Numbered from the stretch's first letter, positions 1 through 6,106 are shown. The stretch is 9,478 bases of DNA from an uncultured Francisella sp. (GCA_905373555.1 CAJPTP010000021.1:1-9478); one strand, 5' to 3'. The notes: generated from the letters alone by a model not told the origin. Translations and numbers: made by a program.

Positions 1-773
1 ACCGACGCCTCCGCCGCCCCCCGACCGGTTCCCATCCCCAAGCTCGCAAGCGGCCGCTCGCTTTGGGCGGGCGCGCGCGAGGATCCGAACAGGCGAGAGA
101 AAAAGCCGCGCGGCCGGTCGGCCGTCTTGTCTTTTTCAAATTGGGAATCGGATCGGCCCGACGTCGCCGAGGCCGAGACGGCCGCGCCGGCGGCGGGGCC
201 GGACAACCCGGCCGAACCGCCGGGCGAATCGGCGCCCCGATTCCCGGCAAGGCCATCGGGCGCGGCGTCGACCGATTCAACCGACTCGCCTTGGGCGGCC
301 GGTTCGCCCGAAGCGCCGCGAAAGCGGCGAAAGCCCGCCGCAGATTCTTTGGAAGAAGAAGAGGATGACGAACGCGAGAAGCGCGGAGAAGACGGAGAAG
401 AATGCGAAAAACGCGACGAATTCGACGACGCCGACGCGCCGCCGGCCTCGGCGTCTTGGCCTGACGCGGGATCCGGGCTCGGCCGAACCGGGGCGTCCAA
501 GCGGGAATTGAGGCTGCGGGCCATCAATCCCGCCGCTTGGGTCAGGTTCAGGGGAATGCGGAAATAGCCCTCGGGGGGAAAACGGCCCTCCTCGACCCCT
601 GAGGCGGGTTCAATCCCGTCTGGGCCGGCCAAGGCTTGTCGGTCGTCGGCCGAGCCGCGATCCGCTCCGGGCGCGACGGCGCCGCGCGCAGAGGCGGAAT
701 CGCGGGGCTCAAGCCGGTCGCGCGAATCGTCGGGCGCCGCCAAAGCGCCCCGCCCCGGCTTTTGGGGCCTCAA
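1..773 (-). CDS. Serine-rich low-complexity protein, partial (C-terminus beyond left edge)
   Basis: I do not recognise this protein. The minus frame is open from an in-frame TGA at 818-816 to the left edge. It reads through a segment with FPPEGYFRIPLNLTQ and LMARSLNSRLDAP (about 570-485), a Ser-rich tract with a run of seven Ser (about 440-340), an Ala/Gly/Ser linker, then RGFFSRLFGSS (about 115-85). It looks like a disordered linker between short conserved patches. The first conventional start is TTG at 773. An ATC at 788 has better ribosome-site spacing (AAAGGA at 801-796, 7-nt gap), and residues just upstream of 773 (DWFISKW) look protein-like. The plus strand is also open over 1-567 with the same wobble positions, giving an acidic Glu/Asp-rich peptide. 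I prefer minus because that frame is longer, all neighbours are minus, and a TATAAT promoter lies upstream. The usual neighbour of lepAB here is rnc; no RNase III motif is visible. Confidence 0.5.
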   Translation of the reverse strand, partial: MRPQKPGRGALAAPDDSRDRLEPRDSASARGAVAPGADRGSADDRQALAGPDGIEPASGVEEGRFPPEGYFRIPLNLTQAAGLMARSLNSRLDAPVRPSPDPASGQDAEAGGASASSNSSRFSHSSPSSPRFSRSSSSSSSKESAAGFRRFRGASGEPAAQGESVESVDAAPDGLAGNRGADSPGGSAGLSGPAAGAAVSASATSGRSDSQFEKDKTADRPRGFFSRLFGSSRAPAQSERPLASLGMGTGRGAAEAS

Positions 774-876
774 ATTCCACTTGCTGATAAACCAATCCTT
801 TCGCCAAAACCCGAATCAAGCCCGCAACCAATCGAAAACGCATGGGCTTGACCGGGGCGACGCCAAATTGCGCTCG

Positions 877-904
877 ATTATAAACGATTTGCGCGCGCGA
901 CAAC
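877..904 (-). promoter_or_regulatory. Sigma70-like promoter for the serine-rich CDS
   Basis: A perfect -10 TATAAT on the minus strand (882-877) is preceded by GTTGTC (904-899) with a 16-bp spacer, or TTGTCG with 15 bp. It lies in the 215-bp gap after lepB and points at the serine-rich frame. The predicted start is near 870, giving a leader of about 80-95 nt. The TATAATC form also occurs upstream of the glutaredoxin and tldD genes. Confidence 0.5.
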
Positions 905-988
905 GCCGCCGCTTTGGGCGCCGCAACGAAGGCGGCCGAAGACCGAAGGCCCGAACCGGGAACAGGCGACGGCCGGTCGGCGCCGAGC

Positions 989-1993
989 TCATTGTATTTT
1001 TTCGCCGATGCGCCCGAAGTCATTGACGTTCATCCAAATCGCCACCGCCTTGCCGATCACATGGTCGTCGGGAAAGAAGCCCCAATAGCGGCTGTCTTCG
1101 CTGTAGTCGCGGTTGTCCCCCATGGCGAAATACATGCCCTTGGGCACGACGCACTCGAACTCCTCGTCGCTGGGATAGAAGCATTGGGTGCCCATGAAGG
1201 GGTTGCGCACTTTGGAAACGTCGACGCTGGGCAGCTTGTCGATCTTGAACACCGGGAAGGTCTTGTCGTCCAGGCGCTCGACGTAGCGCGTGACGGGGAT
1301 GGGGAAGGAGCCCGAATCGCCTCTCGAGTCGGTCATGAAGACCTCGGCCGAAACGGGGGTGTCCTCCGCCTCAACCCCGTTGATGAACAAGCGCTTGCGC
1401 AAATACGAAACTCTGTCGCCGCCGACGCCGACCACGCGCTTGATCAAATTGACCTTGTCGTTGCGCGGGTCTTGGAACACCAAAACGTCGCCCCGGCGCG
1501 GCTTGTCGATGGGAATCACCACATCGTTGCGGATGGGCATTCGGATGCCGTAAACGTATTTATTGACCAGCACGAAGTCGCCCGGCACCAAATTCGGCCG
1601 CATCGAACTGGACGGGATGACAAAAGGCTCGAACAAAAAAGTGCGCAAAACGAAAAGCAGAAGCAGCACCCAGAAAAACTCGCCCACGTATTCCGTCGCG
1701 GGCGGCGGCGCAAGCTTGGGATCCTCCCCGGCCTTCTTGGCCCGGGCGCGCATAAAAATGTTGAACGACCAACACAGAAAAGACGCCAAGGTGAACAGCA
1801 GCAGAGTCGCGGTGAAACTCAGGTTTGAGGCGGTGAGGCAAAACGCGCCCACGAGCATCAGCAGATAGGCGTTTTGGGTCGCCGTCGAGGTTTGGCCCGT
1901 GGCCATGTTGCGTTTGCGGTCGGAAAAAGCGTACACGACCGCGCCCAAGGCGATCAGCCCGACAAAAAGAGCGGTGAGCTTGTCAAATTGCAT
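989..1993 (-). CDS. lepB: Signal peptidase I (leader peptidase)
   Basis: Integral inner-membrane Ser/Lys protease (family S26) that removes signal peptides from proteins exported by Sec or Tat. The 334-residue product has hydrophobic segments at about 6-22, 43-79 (one long or two short passes) and 106-120, followed by a periplasmic catalytic domain. The nucleophile is Ser130 in PSSSMRPNLVPGDF and the general base is Lys185 in LIKRVVGV. The conserved box GDNRDYSEDSRYWG lies at 292-305. Length matches betaproteobacterial LepB, which is longer than many. The ATG directly abuts the lepA stop (TAAATG), and an AGGGGG ribosome site lies inside the end of lepA, so the two genes are translationally linked. 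All catalytic residues are present and the gene appears intact. No clear terminator follows it. Confidence 0.97.
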   Translation of the reverse strand: MQFDKLTALFVGLIALGAVVYAFSDRKRNMATGQTSTATQNAYLLMLVGAFCLTASNLSFTATLLLFTLASFLCWSFNIFMRARAKKAGEDPKLAPPPATEYVGEFFWVLLLLFVLRTFLFEPFVIPSSSMRPNLVPGDFVLVNKYVYGIRMPIRNDVVIPIDKPRRGDVLVFQDPRNDKVNLIKRVVGVGGDRVSYLRKRLFINGVEAEDTPVSAEVFMTDSRGDSGSFPIPVTRYVERLDDKTFPVFKIDKLPSVDVSKVRNPFMGTQCFYPSDEEFECVVPKGMYFAMGDNRDYSEDSRYWGFFPDDHVIGKAVAIWMNVNDFGRIGEKIQ

Positions 1994-3802
1994 TTACTTG
2001 CGATCCCCCTTGTTGTCGCCGACCTTGAGAATCGCCAAAAACGCCGACTGGGGAATGTTGACGTTGCCGACTTGCTTCATGCGTTTTTTGCCCGCCTTTT
2101 GCTTTTCCAACAATTTCTTCTTTCTGGTGACGTCGCCGCCGTAGCACTTGGCCAGAACGTTTTTGCGCAGCGCCTTGACTGTCTCGCGGGCGATGATTTT
2201 GCCGCCCACGGCCGCCTGAATCGCGATGTCGAACATTTGCCTGGGGATCAGCTCGCGCATGCGCGCCGCGAGCTCCCTGCCCTTGCGCTGCAAAGCGTCG
2301 CGGTGGACGACCAAGCTCAAGGCGTCGACCTTCTCGCCGTTGACCAAAATGTCGAGCTTGACCAAATCCGCCGCCCGATACTCCTTGAAGGCGTAGTCGA
2401 CGGAGGCGTAGCCCCGGGTGTCGGATTTGAGCATGTCGAAAAAGTCCAAAGCCACCTCGCTAAGCGGCAAATCGTACTTGATCATCGCTTGGCGGCCCAA
2501 GTATTGAATGCCCAGCTGAACGCCGCGCTTGGCCACGCACAGCTTGATCACCGCCCCCACGTATTCCTGCGGCGCAAGAATCGTCGCCTCGATGATGGGC
2601 TCGTAGATGGCCTCCATGGCCCCGGGATCGGGCAGCATGGATGGGTTCTCCACCTCGACCAGATCGCCGTTTTTCATGCGCGCCTTGTACACGACGGTCG
2701 GCGCCGTGGCGATCAGATCCATGTCGAACTCGCGCTCGAGGCGCTCTTGGACGATGTCCAAATGCAGCAGGCCCAAAAAGCCGCAGCGAAAACCGAAGCC
2801 CAAAGCTTGGGAGACCTCGGGCTCGAAGCGCAGGGCCGAGTCGTTGAGCTGCAGCTTCAGCAGCGCCTCGCGCAGTTTGTCGTACTCGTGGTTTTCCACG
2901 GGATACAGACCCGCGAACACTTGGCTGGTCGCCTCTTTGAAACCGGGCAGCGCTTTGTCCGCCCCGCCCTTGGCCGAGGTGATGGTATCGCCCACCCGGG
3001 CCGCCCCGAGCTCCTTGACGCCCGTGACCAAAAAGCCGACCTCGCCCGCCTCGAGCCGATCGCGCGAGACCGCCTTGGGCGTGAAGACGCCGAGCTTCTC
3101 CACCGCCGTCTCTTGGCCCGTGGCCATGAACTTGACCTTGTCTTTCAGCGCGATCGACCCGTCGAAGATGCGCAGCAGCATCACCACGCCGACGTAATTG
3201 TCGAACCACGAATCGATGATCAGCGCTTTGAGCGGCGCATCGGGATCGCCCGAGGGCGGGGGCACCTTGCGCACCACGAGCTCCAAGGCGTCCACGACGC
3301 CCAGCCCCGTCTTGGCCGAGGTCTGCGTCGCCCCCACCGCCTCGATGCCGATGATGTTCTCGATTTCCTCGGCCACGCGCTCGGGCTCGGCGTTGGGCAG
3401 ATCGACCTTGTTGAGCACGGGCAGCACCTCGACGCCCAAGTCGATGGCGGTGTAGCAGTTGGCCACGGTCTGCGCCTCGACGCCCTGCGAGGCGTCGACC
3501 ACCAGCAGCGCGCCTTCGCAGGCGCTCAAGGAGCGGGACACCTCGTAGGAAAAGTCCACATGCCCGGGCGTGTCGATCAAATTGAGCCGATACACCTTCC
3601 CGTCGCGAGCCTTGTAGCGCAAGGCGGCCGTTTGGGCCTTGATCGTGATTCCCCGCTCCTTCTCGATGTCCATGCTGTCGAGAACCTGCGAGCTCATCTC
3701 GCGCGAGTCGAGGCCGCCGCAGGTTTGGATGAATCTGTCGGCCAAGGTCGACTTGCCGTGATCGATGTGGGCGATGATCGAAAAATTGCGAATGTCGTCC
3801 AT
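1994..3802 (-). CDS. lepA: Elongation factor 4, ribosome-associated GTPase LepA
   Basis: Translational GTPase of the LepA/EF4 family, which binds ribosomes and has been linked to back-translocation and 30S biogenesis. Starting at the ATG at 3802, the product is 602 residues, close to the E. coli size of 599. The G motifs are in order: AHIDHGKST (11-19), KERGITI (about 48-54), DTPGH (77-81), NKVD (131-134) and an SAKTG-type G5. EF-G-like domains II, III and V follow, then the LepA-specific C-terminal domain ending in the lysine-rich segment KKKLLEKQKAGKKRMKQ. The frame stays open to 4054, but the extra 84 residues are Arg/Pro-rich and unlike the family, so the start MDDIRNFSIIAHIDHGK is chosen. 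GGAG lies about 11 nt upstream of that ATG. lepB follows without a gap. The 373 bp upstream contain two terminator-like hairpins. Confidence 0.98.
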   Translation of the reverse strand: MDDIRNFSIIAHIDHGKSTLADRFIQTCGGLDSREMSSQVLDSMDIEKERGITIKAQTAALRYKARDGKVYRLNLIDTPGHVDFSYEVSRSLSACEGALLVVDASQGVEAQTVANCYTAIDLGVEVLPVLNKVDLPNAEPERVAEEIENIIGIEAVGATQTSAKTGLGVVDALELVVRKVPPPSGDPDAPLKALIIDSWFDNYVGVVMLLRIFDGSIALKDKVKFMATGQETAVEKLGVFTPKAVSRDRLEAGEVGFLVTGVKELGAARVGDTITSAKGGADKALPGFKEATSQVFAGLYPVENHEYDKLREALLKLQLNDSALRFEPEVSQALGFGFRCGFLGLLHLDIVQERLEREFDMDLIATAPTVVYKARMKNGDLVEVENPSMLPDPGAMEAIYEPIIEATILAPQEYVGAVIKLCVAKRGVQLGIQYLGRQAMIKYDLPLSEVALDFFDMLKSDTRGYASVDYAFKEYRAADLVKLDILVNGEKVDALSLVVHRDALQRKGRELAARMRELIPRQMFDIAIQAAVGGKIIARETVKALRKNVLAKCYGGDVTRKKKLLEKQKAGKKRMKQVGNVNIPQSAFLAILKVGDNKGDRK

Positions 3803-3837
3803 GTTCAACGCGCTCCGTCGCGCTTGCCAAGGATAGG

Positions 3838-3865
3838 AAAAAGCCGCCCCGGGATCGTTCCGGGC
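3838..3865 (-). terminator. Terminator-like hairpin in the lepA leader (proximal)
   Basis: On the minus strand GCCCGG (3865-3860) pairs with CCGGGGC (3852-3846) with one bulged C around a 7-nt loop. After a GGC spacer comes TTTTT (3842-3838). It ends about 36 nt before the lepA ATG. The spacer before the T-run weakens it as a terminator; attenuation or chance are alternatives. Confidence 0.3.
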
Positions 3866-3895
3866 CGCGGCGCAAAGGCGCCCCGAAAAGCGGCG

Positions 3896-3921
3896 AAAAA
3901 ACCGGCCGCGATGACAGGCCG
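3896..3921 (-). terminator. Terminator-like hairpin after the glutaredoxin gene
   Basis: On the minus strand CGGCC (3921-3917) and GGCCG (3907-3903) form a 5-bp GC stem with a 9-nt loop. One G then leads into TTTTTT (3901-3896). It could end the glutaredoxin transcript or attenuate readthrough into lepA, whose ATG is 94 nt further on. The stem is short, so chance is possible in this GC-rich sequence. Confidence 0.38.
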
Positions 3922-4175
3922 CGGAAGCGGGCCTCGGGACAAAACGCCGGAAGGCCGCATCCGCCCCGGCCCAACCAACCGGCCTGCGCCCGGCGGGCGG
4001 CGACGCCGGATGGCCTGCCCAACGGAAACGGCGCAAGGGAGGCGAAACAAGCAAAGGAGGATAAGAAGCGCAAAAGAAACGCGAGAGAAAAGCCGCCGTT
4101 TCGCCGAACGCGGGCGCAGGACAGGCGCGGCGGCAAGCCGTCGCGCGGCCTTGCCACCCGAATCAGGGCGAACGT

Positions 4176-4475
4176 TCAGGAGTCGGCGGGCTTGCCCGGG
4201 AAATCGGGGCGGGCCTCGGATGCCGGATCGCATTGCCCCTCAAGCAAGGCCCTGCGAAACGCCTCGACGTCGAGCCGCCAATGGCAAACCTCGCGGCCTT
4301 GAGGGTCCAGCAGCACGGGCACCAACTCGTCGTATTGCGCCAAAAGCCGCTCGTCGTCGTCGACGTCGATCTCGCGCAAGACAAAGCTCGCGCCATTCCC
4401 CCGCTCAAGCAGCAGCCGCTCTTTCATGCGAGCGCACAGCGAGCAATAGGAGCGGCCAATCAACTGAAACTCCAA
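4176..4475 (-). CDS. Glutaredoxin-like thioredoxin-fold protein (DUF836 type)
   Basis: Small cytoplasmic thioredoxin-fold protein, a presumed thiol-disulfide reductant of unknown substrate. The N-terminus MEFQLIGRSYCSLC has the beta-strand plus CxxC redox motif (Cys11, Cys14). A helix follows (MKERLL), then a strand (VLREIDVD), and the conserved VP turn (about Val52-Pro53) just before VLLD, all in thioredoxin-fold order. The start is TTG at 4475: a perfect AAGGAG (4488-4483) sits 7 nt upstream. The frame could extend to TTG 4505, but the Shine-Dalgarno sequence would then lie inside the gene. The product is 99 residues, slightly long because of a Pro-rich tail (PASEARPDFPGKPADS). In Betaproteobacteria this family commonly sits just upstream of lepA-lepB, as here. 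It is probably transcribed from the TATAAT promoter at 4523. Confidence 0.88.
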   Translation of the reverse strand: MEFQLIGRSYCSLCARMKERLLLERGNGASFVLREIDVDDDERLLAQYDELVPVLLDPQGREVCHWRLDVEAFRRALLEGQCDPASEARPDFPGKPADS

Positions 4476-4482
4476 GCCGATT

Positions 4483-4488
4483 CTCCTT
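4483..4488 (-). promoter_or_regulatory. Shine-Dalgarno site that fixes the glutaredoxin TTG start
   Basis: The minus strand reads AAGGAG with a 7-nt gap to TTG at 4475-4473. It is the best-matched ribosome site in the window and decides a TTG start over the upstream TTG at 4505. Confidence 0.75.
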
Positions 4489-4522
4489 GCGGCCCTTTGG
4501 CCCAATTCCCATGGAATCGGCG

Positions 4523-4551
4523 ATTATAGCGCGCGGCCCGAGCCGCCATTG
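4523..4551 (-). promoter_or_regulatory. Sigma70-like promoter for glutaredoxin-lepA-lepB
   Basis: A perfect -10 TATAAT on the minus strand (4528-4523) has only a weak -35 (CAATGG at 4551-4546, 17-bp spacer; TTGGCA at 4555-4550 would need 21 bp). The predicted start near 4516 gives a leader of about 40 nt before the TTG start. The same TATAATC core recurs at 877 and 9372. Confidence 0.55.
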
Positions 4552-4690
4552 CCAAGCGCATCAAGGCGATGCGGCCGCGCGCCGCGATCGGCGCGCCTCA
4601 TGAATCAGACGGCTCCCGGGCACGCGTTGCGCCTTCGCCCCTTTGGCGGCCTTTTCCCCTTGCGATCTTTTCCCCCGCCGCCTTGCCTCG

Positions 4691-4737
4691 CCGATTCGGC
4701 CGAAACCGGCGCCAAGCCGCTTGGCGCGCCGAATCGG
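4691..4737. repeat. Interrupted inverted repeat, possible structured RNA or REP-like element
   Basis: Outer arms CCGATTCGG (4691-4699) and CCGAATCGG (4729-4737) are perfectly complementary. Inner arms GCGCCAAG (4709-4716) and CTTGGCGC (4720-4727) are also perfect, around a CCG loop. A 9-nt bulge separates the two stems on one side and a single G on the other. No T-run follows on either strand, so it is not a simple terminator. Confidence 0.6.
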
Positions 4738-4808
4738 GCGGCCGTGAACGCCAACCCCAAAGGGGCGCCGGGCGCCGGGGAGACGGGCCCAAGGCTATTG
4801 GCGGGGGG

Positions 4809-4856
4809 TAAAAAGAAAAAACAACCGCAAAGGGTCGTCCCGACTTCGGCCTTGCG
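4809..4856 (-). terminator. Intrinsic terminator of phaR
   Basis: Just after the phaR TAG, minus-strand arms CGCAAGG (4856-4850) and CCTTTGCG (4833-4826) pair with one bulge. The loop contains a smaller GTCG/CGAC hairpin. A T-rich tail follows (GTTGTTTTTTCTTTTTAC, 4825-4808). Confidence 0.62.
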
Positions 4857-4857
4857 C

Positions 4858-5346
4858 CTACTTGTCTTTGGGCATAAACCCCACGTTTTGCCAAAACTGG
4901 ATGGTCTGCTGCTGCAGCGAGCGCTGCCAATCCATGAAAGTCTGGCCGGGCTGGGCGAAGTTTTGCCGGAAGGGGCTAAGCCACTTGCTCGCGTTTTGCA
5001 TGTTCTTGGCCTGCTCCTCGACGCTGCGCTGCCAGTCGCGGAAAATGCGCATGTTTTGCTCCAAAAAGGGTCCAAACACGCTTTGCAAAGCCTGTCCGTA
5101 CATCCGGATCATCTGCGTCAGGATCTCGTTGCTCAAAATGGGGGAGCCGCCCGCCTCCTCCTCGATCAGCAGCTGCAGCAGCACCTGTCTTGTCAGATCC
5201 TCCCCCGTTTTGGCGTCCACCACCTGAACGTCGCAGTACTCGATGACCATCTGCTTGACGTCCGCCAGCGTGATGTAGGCGCTGATGGCGGTGTCATACA
5301 GACGACGGTTTTGGTATTTTTTGATGACGCGATGCTCGCCGACCAT
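4858..5346 (-). CDS. phaR: Polyhydroxyalkanoate synthesis repressor PhaR
   Basis: Cytoplasmic DNA-binding repressor of PHA granule genes. In known systems it represses phasin genes and itself, and is released when it binds nascent PHA. The N-terminus carries the family signature RVIKKYQNRRLYDT (6-19), then ISAYITLADVKQMV and VVDAKTGEDLTRQVLLQLLIEEE (42-64), the PHA accumulation regulator DNA-binding domain. A regulatory helix follows with EILTQMIRMYGQALQSVFGPFLEQNM (about 74-99). The 162-residue product is shorter than many family members (about 180-200); its tail is Gln/Trp-rich with a duplicated FxDWQRS motif (102-108 and 137-143). The ATG at 5346 has GGGAAG about 10 nt upstream. The phasin gene lies upstream on the same strand, a typical target. 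PhaC, PhaA and PhaB are not in the window. Confidence 0.93.
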   Translation of the reverse strand: MVGEHRVIKKYQNRRLYDTAISAYITLADVKQMVIEYCDVQVVDAKTGEDLTRQVLLQLLIEEEAGGSPILSNEILTQMIRMYGQALQSVFGPFLEQNMRIFRDWQRSVEEQAKNMQNASKWLSPFRQNFAQPGQTFMDWQRSLQQQTIQFWQNVGFMPKDK

Positions 5347-5388
5347 ATCTCTTTTCTTCCCTGTCCGCGGTTAAGCCCCAAAAGTCAA

Positions 5389-5421
5389 GGCGCCGCGAGA
5401 CCGCAGTCGTCTTGCGGCGCC
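5389..5421 (-). promoter_or_regulatory. Strong hairpin in the phaR leader
   Basis: Arms of 13 bp (5389-5401 with 5409-5421, one G-U pair) close a 7-nt loop; the outer eight pairs are GGCGCCGC with GCGGCGCC. It ends 42 nt before the phaR ATG. The following minus-strand sequence is TTGACTTTTGGGG, a poor U-tract, so a structured leader or attenuator is more likely than a terminator. Confidence 0.55.
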
Positions 5422-5490
5422 GGTAAGCTTGCCCGCCCTGCTTTTTACACGAGCCCGCGAAAAAAAGCAATGCGACTTGTTCATATCGGC

Positions 5491-5519
5491 ATATTAGGGC
5501 GCGCTCGCCCATTCAGCCC
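5491..5519 (-). promoter_or_regulatory. Possible phaR promoter with PhaR-type box
   Basis: The minus strand has TAATAT (5496-5491) as a -10, but the -35 at 17 bp is poor (GGGCTG). A GCAATGC box (plus strand 5467-5473) lies 17 nt downstream of the -10, as a related GCGATGC box does at the phasin promoter. Autoregulation is known for the PhaR family; the site itself is inferred. Confidence 0.3.
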
Positions 5520-5638
5520 GCCGATCGCAATCAAGGCGGCTTAAAGATCAACCGGGAAAAAGCCGGAAAAGCCGCGGCCCGCATTGCCGATGATAAATGA
5601 TATTGCGTTGACGTCGAAGGGATCGGGCGCGGCTTGCG

Positions 5639-5684
5639 AAAAAAAAATCCGTTCTTTGGCCCGCTCTTTCGCACCCCCAAGAAC
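5639..5684 (-). terminator. Terminator-like hairpin with nine-T tail
   Basis: Minus-strand arms GTTCTTGG (5684-5677) and CCAAAGAAC (5659-5651) pair with one bulged A around a long loop. GGA and then nine T (5647-5639) follow. No gene directly precedes it. Confidence 0.4.
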
Positions 5685-5750
5685 AAAGGACAGAAAAAGC
5701 ATTCGCTCCGATTAGCCCATCTCCACGATCGGCCGACGCCCATCCGACCA

Positions 5751-5779
5751 ACAAAAAGACCGGCAACGCTCAAGCCGGC
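5751..5779 (-). terminator. Terminator-like hairpin
   Basis: Minus-strand arms GCCGGC (5779-5774) and GCCGGT (5764-5759) form 6 bp with one G-U around a 9-nt loop, followed by CTTTTTGTT. It lies 17 nt after the preceding terminator, so the two form a tandem pair. Confidence 0.5.
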
Positions 5780-5795
5780 GCTTTGGCCCGCTGCG

Positions 5796-5827
5796 AAAAA
5801 AGCCCGGCTCGCGACGGAAATCCGGGC
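5796..5827 (-). terminator. Intrinsic terminator-like hairpin
   Basis: Minus-strand arms GCCCGG (5827-5822) and CCGGGC (5807-5802) are perfectly complementary, with a 14-nt loop and six T immediately after (5801-5796). The left arm overlaps an alternative hairpin at 5850-5825. Confidence 0.6.
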
Positions 5828-6024
5828 GTCGATTTTTGGAAAAAGACGCCGCCTTTCAAAAGCAACAGAACTTTTCTCTTCGCCGCGCCCCGTCATGGGC
5901 GGAAGGCTAAGCCCGGGGAAGCGAGGGGCGGGAAAGCGGGGAAACGGGAGCGGGCTGCCGAACACGGGCGCGGCGACGGCGCCGACCCAAGCGCCGGGTC
6001 GATCTGCGCCAAGGCGCCCCATCC

Positions 6025-6058
6025 GGGCAAAACAACGCCCGCGTCGAGCGCGGGCGTT
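6025..6058 (-). terminator. Intrinsic terminator of the phasin gene
   Basis: A perfect 10-bp inverted repeat, AACGCCCGCG with CGCGGGCGTT (6058-6049 and 6043-6034), has a 5-nt loop and is followed on the minus strand by GTTTTGCC. It starts 48 nt after the phasin stop codon. Confidence 0.78.
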
Positions 6059-6106
6059 GCGGTCAAGCTTGCGCAATCCATTCAAGCGGCGAAGCCGCCC
6101 GGGGGA

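Larger units (their letters stand above)
3803..4175. other. Gene-free spacer between glutaredoxin gene and lepA
   Basis: No convincing gene is seen on either strand. The open frames here give Arg/Pro/Ala-rich translations without family motifs. The stretch around 4050-4110 is purine-rich on the plus strand. On the minus strand two terminator-like hairpins lie close to lepA, listed separately. No obvious -10/-35 pair for lepA was found, so it is unclear whether lepA is read from the promoter at 4523 or from its own. Confidence 0.5.
4476..4857. other. Gene-free spacer between phaR and the glutaredoxin gene
   Basis: No gene is supported on either strand. From right to left it holds the phaR terminator, a dense palindromic patch including a 47-nt interrupted inverted repeat (4691-4737), and the promoter and ribosome site of the glutaredoxin gene. 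Translations across it are low-complexity Pro/Ala/Arg sequence. Confidence 0.55.
5347..6106. other. 760-bp gene-free spacer between phasin gene and phaR
   Basis: No supported coding region on either strand; long frames are Arg/Pro/Ser-rich and run through terminators. It contains four terminator-like hairpins on the minus strand (6058-6025, 5827-5796, 5779-5751, 5684-5639), a possible phaR promoter (around 5491-5519), and a strong hairpin in the phaR leader (5421-5389). Another TATCAT-type -10 with a GCAATGC box lies near 5600-5581. Small RNAs are possible, but no clear promoter was found between the hairpins. Confidence 0.5.

Noticed and set aside
604..622. T-arm-like sequence GGGTTCAATCCCG, possible tRNA.
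   Set aside because: The loop is one base short, and no acceptor or anticodon stem fits around it; it falls inside the serine-rich frame.
709..1023. Minus frame of 104 codons overlapping the end of lepB.
   Set aside because: It overlaps the lepB C-terminus in another frame, crosses a promoter, and ends in Arg/Gly/Ala-rich sequence. The other minus frame is longer and more protein-like.
3803..4054. 84-residue N-terminal extension of LepA.
   Set aside because: Arg/Pro-rich, contains terminator-like hairpins, and is not part of the LepA family; the internal ATG at 3802 gives the family length.
4053..4062. Plus-strand AAGGAGGAT resembling a strong ribosome site.
   Set aside because: No start codon at proper distance and no plausible plus-strand gene follows; it belongs to a purine-rich tract.
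1874..4603. Plus-strand open frame of about 909 codons.
   Set aside because: It is antisense to lepA and the glutaredoxin gene, whose family motifs are complete. Its translation is His/Asp/Leu-rich shadow sequence without motifs.
5531..6085. Minus frame of 184 codons downstream of the phasin.
   Set aside because: It would be translated through several terminator-like hairpins and has a random Arg/Ser/Phe-rich composition without a ribosome site.
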